Shown here piece by piece: positions 1-5,938 of a stretch of DNA of 13,404 nt; the stretch's first letter is position 1; every line of letters starts with the position of its first letter. The stretch is from Actinomycetota bacterium (GTDB lineage: Bacteria; Actinomycetota; Acidimicrobiia; Acidimicrobiales; Ilumatobacteraceae): NCBI GenBank assembly GCA_005788205.1, contig SXYT01000039.1, positions 1 through 13,404 of the forward strand. Reading direction: 5' to 3'. The notes under the pieces are model-generated. The model searched no databases and was not told the DNA's origin. It saw nothing but the letters and a program-made list of their open reading frames with translations. A program made the position numbers and the translations under genes.

Positions 1-182
1 GCCGCGCGCAGCAGCCCGTCCTTGTTGCCGAAGTAGTGGTGGACGAGCCCGTGGTTCACGCCGGCGCGCGCGGCGACGGCGCGCACGGTGGTGGCTCGTG
101 GGCCGACCTCGGAGAGGAGCTCACCCGCGGCGCGCACCATCTTTTCCTCTGCCGCCGCGCGGCTGCGTGGCTGCTCCGTCAT
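1..182 (-). CDS. TetR/AcrR-family transcriptional regulator (N-terminal part, truncated by window edge)
   Basis: Sixty codons are visible, reading MTEQPRSRAAAEEK and then a helix-turn-helix. Residues about 15-60 match the TetR N-terminal DNA-binding domain: a first helix (MVRAAGELLSEVG), then TTVRAVAARAGV, then the family signature HGLVHHYFGNKDGLL, in which the recognition helix meets the Y-F-x-x-K-x-x-L motif. The C-terminal ligand-binding and dimerisation domain lies beyond the left edge. The ATG directly follows the TAG stop of the VOC gene (TAGATG, no spacing), so the two are almost certainly co-transcribed and translationally coupled. TetR proteins are usually cytoplasmic dimeric repressors released by a small ligand. 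From context I infer that this one represses its own operon and the divergent FAH-family gene through the palindrome at 772-787. Confidence 0.9.
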   Translation of the reverse strand, partial: MTEQPRSRAAAEEKMVRAAGELLSEVGPRATTVRAVAARAGVNHGLVHHYFGNKDGLLRA

Positions 183-707
183 CTACCGGCCGGCCGTGGC
201 GTAGTCCGTGATCGACGCCGCGTCCTCGCCGGCGCGGTGGCGCGCGGCGAGAGCGTCGAAGTCCACGTTGACACCGATCGGGTTCTCGGCGAACAACGGC
301 CCGCTCATGAAGGCGTCCGCTTCCTCCATGGACATGGAGTCGACCTGTGTCTCCACCTGGTTGCCGTCGGGGTCGCGGTAGTAGGCCGACAGCGTCATGC
401 CGTGGTTGATCGTCCAGTACGGCGCGATGCCGGCCGCCTTCATGCGCTCGTACTGCCCGAACAGGTCTCCGAGGCTCGCGTACGTGAAGGCGAAGTGCTC
501 GACTCCCACGGTGTCCGCGGCCCGTTCGGAGAGGTGCGCCATGTTCACGATCGCGATGCGGTGGTGCTCGTCGTCATAGGAGAGGAACGAGATGAAGTCG
601 TTCCCGTGGCGGACCTTGGCCCCGAGGAAGTCACGCCACCAGGCGACCATCTCGCCGTACTTGTTGGTCTTCAGCACCACATGGGCGAACTTGATCGGTG
701 AGGCCAT
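183..707 (-). CDS. VOC-family (glyoxalase/extradiol dioxygenase-like) metalloenzyme
   Basis: This 174-aa protein covers one vicinal-oxygen-chelate unit of two beta-alpha-beta-beta-beta modules. It opens with KFAHVVLKT (about 6-14), continues with WWRDFLGAKV (23-32), and its second module begins VGVEHFAFTY (67-76). The expected metal-ligand triad is visible as H9, H71 and E119 (GNQVET). H102 and Y109/Y110 sit where catalytic residues lie in biphenyl-2,3-diol 1,2-dioxygenase-type proteins. The C-terminal tail (PLFAENPIGVNVDFDAL) also resembles that group. The frame stays open upstream to 1052, but that would run through the promoter and into the opposing FAH gene. I chose the ATG at 707 because the VOC fold begins there and a GGGGA run precedes it by about 8 nt. 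The gene is followed without a gap by the TetR gene. Extradiol cleavage of a catechol-like substrate is plausible, but the substrate cannot be read from sequence. Confidence 0.88.
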   Translation of the reverse strand: MASPIKFAHVVLKTNKYGEMVAWWRDFLGAKVRHGNDFISFLSYDDEHHRIAIVNMAHLSERAADTVGVEHFAFTYASLGDLFGQYERMKAAGIAPYWTINHGMTLSAYYRDPDGNQVETQVDSMSMEEADAFMSGPLFAENPIGVNVDFDALAARHRAGEDAASITDYATAGR

Positions 708-757
708 CGCCGGGTCCCCGCTTTCTCTCCGGACCACCCGGAGCCGTCCCCGGGTGC

Positions 758-787
758 AATATCCGTTGAGTTTAGTCAAATGACTAA
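758..787 (-). promoter_or_regulatory. Possible promoter of the VOC-TetR operon
   Basis: On the minus strand, TTAGTC (787-782) and GATATT (763-758) are 18 nt apart. This would give a leader of roughly 45 nt before the VOC ATG at 707. An alternative -35, TTGACT (779-774), is closer to consensus but leaves a poor spacer. Either way the palindrome covers the -35. The box matches are only moderate. Confidence 0.35.
772..787. promoter_or_regulatory. Perfect palindrome, putative TetR operator
   Basis: The sequence TTAGTCA-AA-TGACTAA has two perfect 7-bp arms around a 2-bp centre. It is AT-rich in very GC-rich surroundings and lies in the divergent intergenic region between the VOC-TetR operon and the FAH-family gene. 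It overlaps the expected -35 position of the plus-strand promoter (TTAGTC, 17 nt before TATAGT) and by symmetry the -35 side of the minus-strand promoter. TetR repressors typically bind inverted repeats of this size in exactly this divergent arrangement, so the neighbouring TetR protein is the natural candidate ligand. The assignment is inference from position and symmetry. Confidence 0.7.
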
Positions 788-800
788 GAAGGTCTATAGT
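772..800 (+). promoter_or_regulatory. Predicted leaderless promoter of the FAH-family gene
   Basis: A -10 box TATAGT (795-800) lies exactly 7 nt before the ATG at 808. A weak -35 (TTAGTC, 772-777) sits 17 nt further upstream inside the palindrome. Transcription would therefore start at or next to the A of the ATG. There is no purine-rich ribosome-binding site at normal distance, which supports leaderless translation. Confidence 0.6.
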
Positions 801-807
801 CGCTCCC

Positions 808-1650
808 ATGAGTTTCAGATTTGCCTGCAAAGACGGCCGTGCCCACCTGGTCGTCGGCCCGGACAACAACGTCGTCGACCTGGAGAAGGCCAGCGACGGC
901 CACTTCACCTCCGAGCCCATCGATGCCTTCCGCCGCTGGGACGAGGTGCGCGGGTTCGCCGCCTCGTGCACGGACCCGGGCGTGCCGTGCAGCACCGACG
1001 ACCTGAATGCGCCGTCCCCGTGGCCGTCGCAGGTGTTCGGCATCGGTCTCAACTACCGCAAGCACGCCGAGGAGACCGGGGCGAAGATCCCCGACACGCC
1101 GCTCACATTCACGAAGTTCCCCTCCTCGATCGGCAACCCGAACGCGGACGTGCCGGTGGCGGGGCCGGCAGTCGACTGGGAGGTCGAGCTCGTGGTCGTC
1201 ATCTCGAAGGGCGGACGCGACATCAACGAGTCGGACGCGTGGGACAACGTGGCCGGCGTGTGCGTCGGCCAGGACATCAGCGACAGGGCTCTCCAGCTGG
1301 CCACGGTGCCCCCGCAGTTCAACCTGGGGAAGAGCCGCGAGAACTACTCGCCGTTCGGCCCCTGGTTGGTGGACGCGAAGGACCTGGCGAGCAAGGACAA
1401 GCTCGAGGTCGTCTGCACCCTGAACGGCACGGAGGTGCAGCGCGAGACCACCGATGACCTCATCTTCACCGTGCCGCAGATCATCTCGTACCTCTCGGGG
1501 ATCGTGCAGCTCCTGCCTGGTGACGTCATCTTCACCGGCACGCCGGGCGGTGTGGGCGCGGCGCGCAAGCCGCCGGTCTTCCTGAAGAAGGGTGACGTCC
1601 TCGAATCCTGGCTGACCGGCATCTCGCACACCGTCAACCGCTGCGTCTGA
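808..1650 (+). CDS. Fumarylacetoacetate hydrolase (FAH) family protein
   Basis: This 280-aa protein has a short N-terminal domain (1-70) and a C-terminal FAH catalytic domain. Family motifs appear in order: GIGLNYRKHAEE (78-89, containing the His-Glu pair), FTKFPSSIGNP (101-111), the metal-binding acids E125 and E127 (DWEVELVVVI) with D156 (GQDISDR), the GKS...PFGP loop (174-185), and FTGTPGGVG (242-250). Members hydrolyse or isomerise 2-oxo-4-enoate or acylpyruvate intermediates, for example after meta-cleavage of aromatic rings, using Mg2+ or Mn2+ in the cytoplasm. The gene is divergent from a ring-cleavage-type VOC gene and its TetR regulator, which suggests it acts downstream in the same route. 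The exact reaction (acylpyruvase, decarboxylase or isomerase) is not decidable here. The ATG at 808 sits 7 nt after a -10 box and the fold starts at once, so I kept this start. Confidence 0.9.
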   Translation: MSFRFACKDGRAHLVVGPDNNVVDLEKASDGHFTSEPIDAFRRWDEVRGFAASCTDPGVPCSTDDLNAPSPWPSQVFGIGLNYRKHAEETGAKIPDTPLTFTKFPSSIGNPNADVPVAGPAVDWEVELVVVISKGGRDINESDAWDNVAGVCVGQDISDRALQLATVPPQFNLGKSRENYSPFGPWLVDAKDLASKDKLEVVCTLNGTEVQRETTDDLIFTVPQIISYLSGIVQLLPGDVIFTGTPGGVGAARKPPVFLKKGDVLESWLTGISHTVNRCV

Positions 1651-1677
1651 CGATGCGCCGTCATCCGTGGCGCGTCA
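1648..1677. terminator. Imperfect hairpin between convergent genes, possible bidirectional terminator
   Basis: TGACG (1648-1652) plus CGCC (1656-1659) can pair with GGCG (1669-1672) plus CGTCA (1673-1677), leaving a 3-nt bulge and a 9-nt loop. The arms include both opposing stop codons: TGA of the FAH gene and TGA of the SDR gene. There is no T-tract on either side, so classic intrinsic termination is doubtful. The 24-bp gap has no other candidate. Confidence 0.35.
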
Positions 1678-2631
1678 GCGCACGAACGGCTCGGTGACCG
1701 ACTGGACCCACTCCCACAGGTCCGCGCGGCGGTCCGGTGTGTCGCTCGCCCTGGTGGAGGGTGACTTGTGGATCGACCTCGTCTCGCGGTCGCACCAGAA
1801 TGAGCCCGACGGCGCGGGGATGCCCTCCACACCGGCGAGCCAGGCGATGGTGTCGGCACCCTGGCGCGCCGTGCGCAGGATCGGGCGGGTCAGCACACGG
1901 AACAACGGCAGTGACGACTTCACGCCGGGGGTGTCCGCCCAGCCGGGATGCATCGCGGCGAAGTGGACGGCCGGCTCGGCGGCGGCCCACATCTCGCTCA
2001 GTGTGACCTGGGCACGCTTCGCAATCGCGTACTGACGCGTGCCGTTCCAGTGCATCTCGTTCATCTCGAGGGTGCGGTCCCCTGCGATCCGCGGCAGTTC
2101 AGCCGCGTACATGCCCCCCGACGCAACGGTGACCACCCGCCCGCCGGCGCGCGAGAGCGCGGGCAGCAGGAGCCGCGTCATCAGGTGCGGCCCGATCACG
2201 TGCGCGGCGACGGTCATCTCGATGCCCTGCGGCGAGAGTTCCCTCTGCGGGAGGAGCGCACCGGCGTTGTGCACGAGCACGTCGATGCCGCCCATCAGCC
2301 CCGCCGCAGCCGCCACCGCGGCGAGATCGGACATGTCGGCCGTGACCGCGTCGATGCGCCCCGAGGCCAACGGGGCCAGTTGGTCGGCGACCGCCCGGGT
2401 GCGCTCTGGATCACGACCGACGAGGACGAGGTCCGCACCGGTGGGCGCCAGCATGCGGACGGTCTCGAGCCCGAGACCGGAGGTGGGACCCGTCACGGCG
2501 ATTCGCCGTCCGCGCAGGTCGAACGTCTCCGGCGCGGCGAAGCCGCGGGAGCGGCTGCGCCACTCGTAGCCGATGCGCGAGAAGCCGCCCACCACCGTGC
2601 TGTCGAGGACGTTGCTGACGAAGTCGGTCAC
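1675..2631 (-). CDS. Short-chain dehydrogenase/reductase, DHRS12-like
   Basis: This 318-aa SDR has a roughly 40-residue N-terminal extension (FSRIGYEWRSRSRGF) before the Rossmann core. Visible motifs are the cofactor loop TGPTSGLG (47-54), a basic GRD after strand 2 (72-74) that favours NADP(H), NAG (122-124), catalytic S171, and Y201-x-x-x-K205 (YAIAK). The later MHPGWADTPGV segment and a C-terminal FWCDR motif resemble the DHRS12 group. The start is the GTG at 2631, which overlaps the TGA stop of the upstream membrane gene by 4 nt (GTGA). The open frame continues upstream to 2865, but that part is out-of-frame translation of the membrane gene. Substrate is unknown. Coupling to a membrane protein suggests a lipid or other hydrophobic substrate, which is inference. 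Confidence 0.88.
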   Translation of the reverse strand: MTDFVSNVLDSTVVGGFSRIGYEWRSRSRGFAAPETFDLRGRRIAVTGPTSGLGLETVRMLAPTGADLVLVGRDPERTRAVADQLAPLASGRIDAVTADMSDLAAVAAAAGLMGGIDVLVHNAGALLPQRELSPQGIEMTVAAHVIGPHLMTRLLLPALSRAGGRVVTVASGGMYAAELPRIAGDRTLEMNEMHWNGTRQYAIAKRAQVTLSEMWAAAEPAVHFAAMHPGWADTPGVKSSLPLFRVLTRPILRTARQGADTIAWLAGVEGIPAPSGSFWCDRETRSIHKSPSTRASDTPDRRADLWEWVQSVTEPFVR

Positions 2632-3059
2632 AACGTCTGCAACAGGATGGCGACACAAACGATTCCGTGCGCCGTCCAGGCGACGGTGCGCGGCCAGTTC
2701 GTCAGCACCAGTTCGCGCCCCACGGCGGCATCGGGGCGCTCCGCCATGCGTGTGTGCCTCGGCACCGAGAGGAACACGGTGCACAGCAGGGCGACCGCGA
2801 CGCACGCGCCGCCGGCCCATGCGAGCCACCAGTCGACACCGGCCGGCCGGTCGAGCATGAGCCACAGCGTGGTGACACCCTCCACAGCCATCGGCAGGCC
2901 GACGACCCGCGCAGTACGGGGCTGGTGCTCGAGGGCCGCCGTGCGGGCGGACTCCACGGGGACCACCGCGAGCAGCGGGTAGTGGACGACCTGCACGAAC
3001 CAGATGACACCTGTCATCATCCAGGCCGAGGCGAGGTTGGCCACCACGACGGGATTCAT
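2628..3059 (-). CDS. Small four-helix integral membrane protein, conserved hypothetical
   Basis: This 143-aa protein has four hydrophobic segments at about 5-27, 49-69, 77-99 and 122-141. Conserved-looking features are VQVVHYPLL (22-30) at the end of helix 1, LPMAVEG (55-61) in helix 2, and ERPDAAVGREL followed by NWPRT (107-125) before helix 4. I recall similar four-helix proteins of unknown function with a Q-x-x-HYPL motif, loosely like the DUF1772 type, but I cannot assign a family firmly. It is first in a two-gene operon with the SDR, whose GTG overlaps this gene's TGA. The buried His and Glu residues could bind a cofactor or metal, which is speculation. The ATG at 3059 is preceded by a -10-like TACGGT at 8 nt, so the mRNA may be leaderless. 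Confidence 0.75.
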   Translation of the reverse strand: MNPVVVANLASAWMMTGVIWFVQVVHYPLLAVVPVESARTAALEHQPRTARVVGLPMAVEGVTTLWLMLDRPAGVDWWLAWAGGACVAVALLCTVFLSVPRHTRMAERPDAAVGRELVLTNWPRTVAWTAHGIVCVAILLQTL

Positions 3060-3067
3060 GGGCGGGA

Positions 3068-3094
3068 ACCGTACGTCACCGCGCGCCGTACCCT
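3068..3094. promoter_or_regulatory. Compact divergent leaderless promoter pair
   Basis: Only 42 bp separate the two divergent ATGs. On the plus strand TACCCT (3089-3094) ends 7 nt before the DUF2256 ATG. On the minus strand TACGGT (3073-3068) ends 8 nt before the membrane-protein ATG. Each -10 lies on a copy of the direct repeat CCGTAC (3069-3074 and 3086-3091). The expected -35 of each promoter overlaps the -10 of the other, so simultaneous firing would be hindered. The -35 sequences are poor. Confidence 0.45.
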
Positions 3095-3101
3095 TGTGTC
3101 A

Positions 3102-3248
3102 ATGGCACGTGAGGCACGCACGAAGAACGGCCACGCACCGAGGGTGTGCGAGGGTTGCGGCAGGCCGTTCGAGTGGCGGCGCAAGTGGGCCCGGGACTGG
3201 GAGAACGTCCGTTGGTGCAGCGAACGGTGCCGGCGTTCGGCACGCTGA
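3102..3248 (+). CDS. DUF2256 family small zinc-binding-type protein
   Basis: This 48-aa protein matches the DUF2256 pattern: a basic N-terminus, then VCEGCGRPFEWRRKWARDWE and WCSERCRR. Four cysteines arranged C16-x-x-C19 and C39-x3-C43 would form a zinc-ribbon-like site, with an aromatic and basic stretch (W25 to W33) between. Function is unknown in the family; I recall it near photolyase or cryptochrome-type genes in other bacteria, but none is in this window. A GTG at 3096 is an alternative start. I prefer the ATG at 3102 because TACCCT ends 7 nt before it. The TGA stop abuts the opposing oxidoreductase stop. Confidence 0.87.
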   Translation: MAREARTKNGHAPRVCEGCGRPFEWRRKWARDWENVRWCSERCRRSAR

Positions 3249-4325
3249 TCAGAGGTCCCACTCGTCGATCGACACGATGCGGCGTTCGTCGATGGAACGG
3301 TGCGCCGCCGCGCCGATCACCACGCTCCACAGGCCGTCCCGCACCGTGACGTCCGGCTGTGCACCGGTCAGCACCGCGTCGACGAACAGGGCACACTCCA
3401 CGTAGCTGGCCCCGAGGTGGAACCCGAGATGCCCGACCGAAGGGTCGACCGAAACGGGCATCTCGCGCACGGACCGCGTGGCGCGGTCACCGGCGAAGAG
3501 CCTCCCGTCACCGGGAACCTCGGCCTCGAGCTTGCCCGTGGTGCCGACGGCGACGATCTCCTGCTCGTGCCGGCTGCCCTCGGCGAACATGCTGAGGTCG
3601 AGCATGGCCCGGACACCGTTCGCGTAGTCCACGATCACGAATGCGTTGTCCAGGATGTCGCTGCGCTCGCCGTCGTACCACTCATCCAGGTGGTTCACGT
3701 CCTGGCCGCCGCTCGCCATCACGCGCACCGGGCGCGAGCTGACCGCGAGGTTCATGAGGTCGAAGAAGTGGCAGCACTTCTCCACGAGCGTCCCGCCGGT
3801 GTTGCGCGTGAATCTGTTCCAGTTGCCCACCTTCACGAGGAAGAGGAACCTGTGCTCGCGCACGGAGAACATGCGCAGGTCTCCCACCGTGCCGGCACGC
3901 AACTCGTCGAGCAACGCGGCAATGGGCGCCATGTACCGGTACTCGAGGCCGACCCACGTGATCGCGGCGCGACGTGACTGCGCCTCCACCACCGCGCGGC
4001 AGTCCTCCACGGTGGTGCACATCGGCTTCTCCACGAGAACCGGGATGTCGGTGGCGAGGATGTCGTCCAGCAGCGCGCGGTGCGTGTGGTTCGGCGATGC
4101 GACCACGACGGCGTCCACCAGGCCGGACCCCAGGAGGTCGCGGTGGTCGCGGAACTCCCTCACTGCCGCCGCCCCGTCACCGAGCGTGTGCCGGGCCCAG
4201 CCGAGCGGCTCGTCGTTCGGGTCGCTCACTGCCGTGATGACGGCCGCATCGACGGCGAGGAGGTTGCGGATGTGCTCGCATCCCATCATCCCGGTGCCGA
4301 TCACGCCGATGCGCAGGTCCGCCAT
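3249..4325 (-). CDS. Gfo/Idh/MocA-family NAD(P)-dependent oxidoreductase
   Basis: This 358-aa protein has a full Rossmann domain and a C-terminal alpha/beta substrate domain. The nucleotide loop is GVIGTGMMGCEHI (7-19), an acidic D35 ends strand 2, and the family signature EKP occurs at 99-101 (VLVEKPMC). In the second domain the motif GGTLVEKCCHFFDL (177-190) corresponds to the usual G-G-x-L-x-D-x-x-x-H-x-x-D, with Glu182 in place of the common Asp and H186 and D189 retained. The family oxidises or reduces sugars, inositols, amino sugars or related polyols in the cytoplasm. No sugar transporter or kinase neighbours help fix the substrate. It converges on the DUF2256 gene with no gap. Its ATG follows TAGCCT by 7 nt, indicating a leaderless monocistronic message. 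Confidence 0.9.
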   Translation of the reverse strand: MADLRIGVIGTGMMGCEHIRNLLAVDAAVITAVSDPNDEPLGWARHTLGDGAAAVREFRDHRDLLGSGLVDAVVVASPNHTHRALLDDILATDIPVLVEKPMCTTVEDCRAVVEAQSRRAAITWVGLEYRYMAPIAALLDELRAGTVGDLRMFSVREHRFLFLVKVGNWNRFTRNTGGTLVEKCCHFFDLMNLAVSSRPVRVMASGGQDVNHLDEWYDGERSDILDNAFVIVDYANGVRAMLDLSMFAEGSRHEQEIVAVGTTGKLEAEVPGDGRLFAGDRATRSVREMPVSVDPSVGHLGFHLGASYVECALFVDAVLTGAQPDVTVRDGLWSVVIGAAAHRSIDERRIVSIDEWDL

Positions 4326-4332
4326 GCACCGA

Positions 4333-4338
4333 AGGCTA
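4333..4338 (-). promoter_or_regulatory. -10 box of the Gfo/Idh/MocA gene, leaderless
   Basis: On the minus strand TAGCCT (4338-4333) is followed by 7 nt (TCGGTGC) and then the ATG at 4325. No Shine-Dalgarno run is present, so the transcript probably begins at the start codon. Confidence 0.5.
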
Positions 4339-4368
4339 CGGCCCTTTCGCCGCGGCCTGGCCCGCGGT

Positions 4369-4412
4369 TAGTGTTCGTGCTCTCGGTTGCGGGGGCAGCC
4401 GTCTCAGGGGGG
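4369..4412 (+). promoter_or_regulatory. -10 box and G-rich ribosome-binding site of the phosphotransferase gene
   Basis: TAGTGT (4369-4374) would start transcription near 4381, leaving a leader of about 38 nt. AGGGGGG (4406-4412) lies exactly 6 nt before the ATG at 4419, which fixes that start against the longer open frame upstream. A run of G can pair with the anti-Shine-Dalgarno CCUCC through one G-U pair. Confidence 0.55.
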
Positions 4413-4418
4413 AACAAC

Positions 4419-5525
4419 ATGGCGATCGTCGATCTCATCGAATCCGGGCTCGGCCTGCTGCGCAGCGAGTCCGACATCACGCCGGAATGGGTGCAGGGAG
4501 TCCTGCGCGGCAGCGGCGCACTGGAGGACGGCGTGGATGTCACCTCGGTGTCCACCGAGCGCATCGGCGAGGGTGTCGGCATCCTCAGCATCCTGCAGAG
4601 GGTCACCCCCACCTACTCGGCCGCCACGAAGGCACCGAAGTCCGTCGTGGTGAAGTACCCAACCGACGACCCGACGCAGCGCTTCACGGCGGATGCCCTC
4701 GTGCTCTACATCCGTGAGCTCGTCTTCTACCGCGAGTGCGCACCCGATGCCCCGTTCCGCACGGCGCGCTGCCATGCGCAGGCGATTGCCGGTGACAACA
4801 CCGACTTCACGATCGTGATGGAGGACATCGGGCACATGCGCCCGCTGAACCAGCTGGATGGTGTCGGCATGGAGGAGGCGAGGACGCTCCTCTCGATCCT
4901 TGCTGACTTCCACGCCATGTGGTGGGCCAGCCCGAAACTGGAGGGGCTGGCCGGCACGTTCCAGCCGCTTGCCAACCCCACGTACAACGCGGTGCTGCCG
5001 ATGCTGTGGACGCAGGGTTGGCCGAACGTGGAACTGCATGCAGGCCAGCTGGTGCCTGATTCCGTGCGGTCGATCGGCGGCATGTGGGCCGGGAAGGTGA
5101 GCTGGATGCTCGACAACCTCATGGCGCCCGCGACGCTCGTCCACGGAGACTGGCGCGCAGACAACCTCATGTTCGACGGGGACAGACCGGCCGCGATCGA
5201 CTTCCAGATCATCGGCACGGGTTCGGGCATGTACGACGTGGGTTACTTCATCAGCCAGTCGATCGCCACCGACGTGCGCCGCGGCCACGACCGGGAGCTG
5301 GTCGACCACTATCTCGACCGGCTCGAGTCCCACGGCATCGAGATCGACCGTGCCGAGGCATGGCGCCAGTACCTGGTCTGCATCGTCTTCTGCGTGACGT
5401 ACGGGGTCACCACCTTCGGCGGGTACGCGGAACAGAACGAGCGCGGCCAGGCCCTGTTGCGCGACATGTTGCTCCGTGCTCTCCACTGTGTGGCCGACAA
5501 TGACGCCCTCTCCGCGATCGAATAG
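4419..5525 (+). CDS. Phosphotransferase, APH/ecdysteroid-kinase-like fold
   Basis: This 368-aa protein has a two-lobed kinase-like fold. In the N-lobe, SVVVKYP (75-81) carries the likely ATP-binding Lys79 and TIVMEDIG (131-138) is the hinge. In the C-lobe, the Brenner-type catalytic loop is HGDWRADNL (242-250: H242, D244, N249), and the metal-binding DFQ is at 261-263, followed by SGMYDVGYF. This pattern fits the EcKL/CHK-like and APH-related small-molecule kinases common in actinobacteria, often near acyl-CoA dehydrogenases or other catabolic genes. The substrate is not predictable, and an antibiotic-resistance role is not supported by context. It is separated by only 8 nt from the AhpD-like gene downstream, so both are probably on one message. 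The open frame extends upstream to 4080 across the opposing gene; that part is not coding. Confidence 0.87.
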   Translation: MAIVDLIESGLGLLRSESDITPEWVQGVLRGSGALEDGVDVTSVSTERIGEGVGILSILQRVTPTYSAATKAPKSVVVKYPTDDPTQRFTADALVLYIRELVFYRECAPDAPFRTARCHAQAIAGDNTDFTIVMEDIGHMRPLNQLDGVGMEEARTLLSILADFHAMWWASPKLEGLAGTFQPLANPTYNAVLPMLWTQGWPNVELHAGQLVPDSVRSIGGMWAGKVSWMLDNLMAPATLVHGDWRADNLMFDGDRPAAIDFQIIGTGSGMYDVGYFISQSIATDVRRGHDRELVDHYLDRLESHGIEIDRAEAWRQYLVCIVFCVTYGVTTFGGYAEQNERGQALLRDMLLRALHCVADNDALSAIE

Positions 5526-5533
5526 CCGTCCGC

Positions 5534-5917
5534 ATGAGCGACCACCAGAGCACACACGATGATGCGCACGAGCACGGCCGCGACCTGCTGGCCGGGCTCG
5601 TGCCGCACACGCGTGACCTGCGCGACCTGATTCCCGGGGTCTACGAGGGCTTCAGCCGCATGCACGCCGCGGCATTCGCCGACGGAGAGGTTGACCGCAA
5701 GACCAAGGAACTCATCGCGCTGGCGATTGCTGTTGCGGTCCGCTGCGACGGGTGCATCGCCGCCCATGCGAAGGCCCTGGCGCGCGAGAAGGCCACGGAG
5801 AAAGAGGTCGCCGAGACGATCGGGATCGCGATCTCGATGAGCGGCGGGCCCGGCACCGTGTACGGCCCGCGCGCGATGGCCGCATACCGCAGCTTCACCG
5901 CACCGGCGGAAGGCTGA
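5534..5917 (+). CDS. Carboxymuconolactone decarboxylase/AhpD-family protein
   Basis: This 127-aa all-helical protein carries the CMD family core: TKELIALAIAVAVRCDGCIAAH at 57-78, with the redox motif C71-x-x-C74 and H78, then EVAETIGIAISMSGGPGTVYGP (91-112). The CxxC plus downstream His is typical of AhpD-like proteins, which act as thiol-dependent peroxidase or reductase partners. The hydrolytic gamma-carboxymuconolactone decarboxylases usually lack this pair, so I favour a redox role. The His/Asp-rich N-terminus (HQSTHDDAHEH) could bind metal, which is speculative. It is the second gene after the phosphotransferase. It has no strong ribosome-binding site in the 8-nt gap, so translational coupling is likely. 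It converges on the P450 gene 21 nt away, where I see only a weak GACC/GGTC pairing. Confidence 0.88.
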   Translation: MSDHQSTHDDAHEHGRDLLAGLVPHTRDLRDLIPGVYEGFSRMHAAAFADGEVDRKTKELIALAIAVAVRCDGCIAAHAKALAREKATEKEVAETIGIAISMSGGPGTVYGPRAMAAYRSFTAPAEG

Positions 5918-5938
5918 GACCCCCCGCCGGCGTGCTGG

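Noticed and set aside
708..1052. Upstream extension of the VOC reading frame to a start at 1052
   Set aside because: It would run antisense through the FAH gene start and the palindrome. The VOC fold begins at the ATG at 707, and the extra residues look like shadow translation.
4350..4367. Two CCGCGG hexamers 12 bp apart near the phosphotransferase promoter
   Set aside because: This could be an operator, but such hexamers are common by chance in DNA this GC-rich and there is no AT-rich or longer symmetric core.
4080..4418. Upstream extension of the phosphotransferase
   Set aside because: It overlaps the opposing Gfo/Idh/MocA gene. The G-run at 6 nt before 4419 and the family's usual N-terminus support the shorter protein.
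4419..5525. Aminoglycoside resistance kinase
   Set aside because: The catalytic loop is only generically APH-like. The DFQ motif and neighbours fit the ecdysteroid-kinase-like metabolic group.
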